9,611 bases of DNA, from the NCBI GenBank assembly GCA_021160355.1, contig JAGHCS010000260.1, positions 1 through 9,611 on the forward strand, written 5' to 3'. This DNA is from Candidatus Cloacimonadota bacterium (GTDB lineage: Bacteria; Cloacimonadota; Cloacimonadia; JGIOTU-2). Positions 6,724 to 9,611 of this stretch are shown here, piece after piece; within the stretch, counting starts at the first letter, position 1; the number at the start of each line of letters is the position of its first letter. The notes under the pieces are model-generated. The model made no database searches, was not told the DNA's origin, and saw only the letters and a program-made list of their open reading frames with translations. The position numbers were made by a program, and so were the translations under genes.

Positions 6724-7518
6724 ATGATAGATATTCACACACATGTACTTCCGGGAATCGACGATGGAGCTCAAAATATACACGAGAGTTTGGAAATATT
6801 ACAAGCACTTGCAGATCAGGGAGTTACAGAACTTGTCGCCACACCACATATTATTTCCGGGGTATATGAAAACACAAGTGAAATTATAAATGAAAAGATC
6901 ATTGAAATCCAGGACCTTATCCGGGAAAACCAATTGAATCTTATTTTACATTCCGGGGCAGAACTCTATTGCGAGCCGGACTTGATCAGCAAAGTTAAAA
7001 AAGAAAACCTCACTCTTGCACACAGTAATTATGTACTTATTGAGACCGAATTGCAAAGGTTTCCGGATAACTTTGAGGAAATCCTCTTTAATTTTCAACA
7101 GGAAGGATTTCGTCCGATTATTGCACACGCGGAGCGGTTTTCACCCTTCATGAATAATATCGATCACCTGCTTACAATAGTAAATAGAGAAATATATGTA
7201 CAGATGAACAGCGGCAGTATCATGGGAGTATTTGGCAATGCAGTGAAATATCTCGCATTGGAGATGCTAAAAATAGGATGTGTTCATGTTATTGCATCTG
7301 ATGTTCACGGTCTGCAAAAGCGTCCAATTCTTATGAAAGATGCCTATGATCTTGTTGCTTCGAACTATTCTGAAAAACTTGCCGAGATACTGTTTTATGA
7401 AAACCCAAAGCGGATCTTAAACAATGAAGAACTCATCCATAATTTTGAAGGTTATTTCGACGAAAGAAAAAAACCCGGATCACTGAAAAATAAACTGAAG
7501 GCTATTTTTAAATTGTGA
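6724..7518 (+). CDS. PHP-type phosphatase, CpsB/YwqE tyrosine-phosphatase-like
   Basis: This 264-residue protein of the PHP metallophosphatase family resembles CpsB/YwqE, which dephosphorylate tyrosine kinases controlling capsule and exopolysaccharide export. The metal-site residues are in order: H5 and H7 (DIHTHVLPG), D14 (IDDG), H42 (ATPH), E80 (GAELY), E107 (LIETE), H135 (AHAERF) and D193/H195 (ASDVHG). R138 and R200 could bind phosphate. The C-terminus, about residues 247-264, is rich in Lys and Arg and may touch the membrane. The gene begins five bases after the GGGPS-like stop with no clear Shine-Dalgarno, so it is probably in the same transcript. No kinase or polysaccharide export gene is in view, so its substrate is open. 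A role in lipid-phosphate metabolism is possible but only suggested by position. The family call is firm. Confidence 0.9.
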   Translation: MIDIHTHVLPGIDDGAQNIHESLEILQALADQGVTELVATPHIISGVYENTSEIINEKIIEIQDLIRENQLNLILHSGAELYCEPDLISKVKKENLTLAHSNYVLIETELQRFPDNFEEILFNFQQEGFRPIIAHAERFSPFMNNIDHLLTIVNREIYVQMNSGSIMGVFGNAVKYLALEMLKIGCVHVIASDVHGLQKRPILMKDAYDLVASNYSEKLAEILFYENPKRILNNEELIHNFEGYFDERKKPGSLKNKLKAIFKL

Positions 7519-7542
7519 TCCTGGCAATATCCTATTTCAAAT

Positions 7543-9611
7543 CTATCTAAGCAGTATCATCCTCTTTATTATTTCTGAGTCGCCACTAATAAATTTATAG
7601 AAATAAATCCCGTTAACAGCTTTATTTCCGTATTTATCTCTGCCATCCCAAAAAACATCATATGAACCCTTGTCTTTGAATTCATTAACCAAATCAGCAA
7701 TAAGTTCACCTTTTATATTATATATTTTCAGAGAGACAGCGCTTTCCAAAGGTATTGAATATTGAATTTTGGTGTTATACGAAAATGGATTTGGATTATT
7801 TTGGCGAAGTATCAAATCCGGTTCTTGAGGATTGTTAACTCCAAAATTATTTGTAATAACTGATGCTGCAATATTATGCATAGTATCATTTTCATTCCAT
7901 TTTATATTTTTGAAAAAGACGGTTGTAGAATCATAAGTAATAAATACACTTTTAGGATAAAATCTAATTGTTGCCATTACACCGTATTCCTCATATGGCA
8001 AAGCTCCGGATCCTACGAGTTTAAATTCACCTCCCTCAACATCTGTCCATATACAAAAACCGTCCAAATATTCAGACCAATAAACTTCAGCTAATGTTAA
8101 ACACTCAGTATCAAAATGAATCATACCTTCGAAAGAATAAATATTTTCTGCATTTGTGATTATTATTGGCACATCAATGGGATCGCCGGTATATACCTGA
8201 TCTTCCATTGTTATATCACCATTAGCAATGTAGGACGATCCCGGCTGATAGGGCAAAGTGTCTATAATTCCAACTCCATACTGTAGAATCAAAGTTGCGT
8301 CTAAAGCTGAGACAGTAGAATCAAGACTAACATCAGCAACTGACAATTGCAGATCGTCTAAGTTAATGTAACCTACCAAATATTGCAATATCATCGAGGC
8401 ATCATACGCTTGAACTGATCCGTTGAAATCCACATCGCCATATATGAGAGCCACTATGTTTATTCCTCCTGAAGTAAGCTCGACAGGCACTACACCCGTG
8501 TCAAACAAGGCATCCTCAAGCGTTATTGGAATAAAACCAGCACCGGTATCAGCCACCTCAAACTTCATCCATATAAGAATATCTTCACCGGATATCGGTT
8601 CTGAACCAGCCATCCATATAGTATTCAGACTATCTGTTTCATTAGACTCATACATCCACCCAGCATAACCCACCAAACTGGAATCAGCGATCAACTCAAG
8701 AAATTCTAATGAGCCCAAATATCCACCAATAATAATTTCTGCAGAGGTGAATGTTGAATCTTGAGGGAATTGAACGTTTATAGGCACAAGAACAGTATCA
8801 CCGGGTAATGCATATTCTGTAGGAATTGAAAGATAGATGGGTTGAACAGGGGAATAGGGTTCAATAATTGTCAAAAACTGATTAACATTTACATCTGTAA
8901 AAATTTGTTTAATCCCGCTTGGCCAATTTACAATTACAGAGTCAACTATTGAATAAGCACCTAAACCAAACTCAACTGGGAGAGAATTCTGTGAACCATA
9001 ACCCGACGATGATTCCACATATCGCATCTGTTTCAAATTACCTGAAACAATCCGAATTGTCGTTCCAATAGCTGAACGGTTGCTCACCGTTCCAGCCACA
9101 TTGATATTAAGCCAGTGGTTACCATCCTCACTACTGCTATTTTGGTATAAGCGATTTGGTTCTGAGCTATAGTATCCACTAACTAAATAATAATCTAAAT
9201 CACCATCGCAATCAAAATCTCCCCAACTACCACCCATTCCGGTTGCTGATATATCCTTCATTTCATTAGTTTCAATAAATCCATTTCCTTCTGATACTTC
9301 ATTACGATACAAACAATTTGGATACCCTTCCCAACTTGTAACATATAAATCTAAGTCTCCGTCATTATCATAATCACCCCAGCTTGAATGAAAACCGCCA
9401 TGTGTATTTGCTACACCAAATTCATCAGCAACTTCTGTAAAAACATATCCATCATTACGATATAAACAATTTGGATTACCATCATTTTTATTCAAATACA
9501 AATCCAAATCTCCGTCATTATCATAATCACCCCAGCTTGAATGAAAACCGCCATGTGTATTTGCTACACCAAATTCATCAGCAACTTCTGTAAAAACATA
9601 TCCATCATTAC
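7543..9611 (-). CDS. Modular secreted surface protein: VCBS repeats, ASPIC/UnbV, cohesin- and dockerin-like domains, FlgD-like C-terminus (5' partial)
   Basis: The reading frame is open to the window edge, so the N-terminus and signal peptide lie outside; 688 residues are visible. An in-frame TTG at 9507 falls inside a repeat and is not a real start. The domains run in coding order. VCBS/FG-GAP-type repeats (9611 to about 9130) have Ca-binding DxDxDGDLD loops. An ASPIC/UnbV domain (about 9120-8860) has GYGSQN, GLG and NWPSG. A cohesin-like beta domain (about 8835-8449) follows. A dockerin-like pair of DxDxNG...DASMILQY repeats (about 8442-8248) comes next, then a second cohesin-like domain (about 8226-7852). 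The FlgD-like/T9SS type A-style tail (about 7815-7546) begins with NPNPF and has KIYNIKGE, FWDGRDKYGN and NGIYFYKF. The protein is probably exported and surface-bound, with adhesion or scaffolding as the likely role; its ligand is unknown. It converges with the phosphatase gene across 24 bp without a terminator. Confidence 0.85.
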   Translation of the reverse strand, partial: NDGYVFTEVADEFGVANTHGGFHSSWGDYDNDGDLDLYLNKNDGNPNCLYRNDGYVFTEVADEFGVANTHGGFHSSWGDYDNDGDLDLYVTSWEGYPNCLYRNEVSEGNGFIETNEMKDISATGMGGSWGDFDCDGDLDYYLVSGYYSSEPNRLYQNSSSEDGNHWLNINVAGTVSNRSAIGTTIRIVSGNLKQMRYVESSSGYGSQNSLPVEFGLGAYSIVDSVIVNWPSGIKQIFTDVNVNQFLTIIEPYSPVQPIYLSIPTEYALPGDTVLVPINVQFPQDSTFTSAEIIIGGYLGSLEFLELIADSSLVGYAGWMYESNETDSLNTIWMAGSEPISGEDILIWMKFEVADTGAGFIPITLEDALFDTGVVPVELTSGGINIVALIYGDVDFNGSVQAYDASMILQYLVGYINLDDLQLSVADVSLDSTVSALDATLILQYGVGIIDTLPYQPGSSYIANGDITMEDQVYTGDPIDVPIIITNAENIYSFEGMIHFDTECLTLAEVYWSEYLDGFCIWTDVEGGEFKLVGSGALPYEEYGVMATIRFYPKSVFITYDSTTVFFKNIKWNENDTMHNIAASVITNNFGVNNPQEPDLILRQNNPNPFSYNTKIQYSIPLESAVSLKIYNIKGELIADLVNEFKDKGSYDVFWDGRDKYGNKAVNGIYFYKFISGDSEIIKRMILLR
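9356..9611. repeat. Perfect 103-bp direct repeat within tandem 51-codon VCBS units
   Basis: Positions 9356-9458 are identical to 9509-9611, a shift of 153 bp or exactly 51 codons. The identity runs to the window edge and may extend beyond it. Outside this core the copies diverge quickly (the 50 bases from 9459 to 9508 compared with 9306-9355). A more distant unit lies one step further into the gene, near 9195. Each unit encodes one Trp-Gly-Asp-Tyr-Asp-Asn-Asp-Gly-Asp-Leu-Asp calcium loop plus the GYVFTEVADEFGVANTH segment. Confidence 0.92.

Noticed and set aside
8248..8442. Dockerin-like domain as evidence of a cellulosome
   Set aside because: No glycosidase or carbohydrate-binding module is visible, and dockerin-like pairs are common in non-cellulosomal surface proteins.
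9505..9507. In-frame TTG as the start of the large minus-strand protein
   Set aside because: It lies inside a VCBS repeat (DGDLDLY) and the frame stays open with repeat sequence up to 9611, so the gene is truncated by the window rather than starting there.
9195..9611. Direct repeats as a CRISPR array or mobile element ends
   Set aside because: The repeats are in frame, 51-52 codons apart, and encode calcium-loop protein repeats; there are no short regular spacers, terminal inverted repeats or transposase.

Overview
The window looks like a chromosomal stretch from an uncultured, AT-rich bacterium of the FCB superphylum, with Candidatus Cloacimonadota or a relative as the best guess. Three things suggest this: a secreted GWxTD-domain protein, a surface protein ending in an FlgD-like/type IX-style C-terminal domain, and an archaeal-type ether-lipid gene set of the kind reported from FCB metagenomes. 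PriA and YraN mark the host as bacterial. The taxonomic placement is inference; the window contains no rRNA or other phylogenetic marker that I can score.

Layout. A GWxTD-domain secreted protein (14-1348, +) converges with zero spacing on yraN (1349-1714, -). Across a 41-bp AT-rich gap, yraN diverges from priA (1756-4137, +), the replication-restart helicase. A 111-bp leader (4138-4248) with two inverted repeats and a perfect AGGAGG precedes a tight four-gene cluster on the + strand. Its genes are a trans-prenyltransferase predicted to make GGPP (4252-5139), a UbiA-family prenyltransferase resembling digeranylgeranylglyceryl phosphate synthase (5139-5975), a geranylgeranylglyceryl phosphate synthase-like TIM barrel (5972-6718) and a PHP-type CpsB/YwqE-like phosphatase (6724-7518). 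Facing them on the - strand is the 3' part of a large modular extracellular protein (7543-9611, 5' end outside the window).

How the genes fit together. The first three genes of the cluster encode, in principle, three consecutive steps of archaeal membrane lipid synthesis. IPP and allylic diphosphates give GGPP. GGPP plus sn-glycerol-1-phosphate gives GGGP. A second GGPP then gives DGGGP, the unsaturated archaeol phosphate core. The genes overlap by 1 and 4 nt (TAGTG and ATGA), so they are probably co-translated. The glycerol-1-phosphate dehydrogenase, CDP-archaeol synthase and geranylgeranyl reductase are not in the window, so a complete pathway cannot be claimed from here. This cluster is the most noteworthy content. 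Secondary points are the unusual surface protein (VCBS/FG-GAP repeats, ASPIC/UnbV, cohesin-like, dockerin-like, cohesin-like, FlgD-like end) and a perfect 103-bp direct repeat inside it at the window edge.

I saw no tRNA, rRNA, CRISPR array, insertion sequence or convincing intrinsic terminator.
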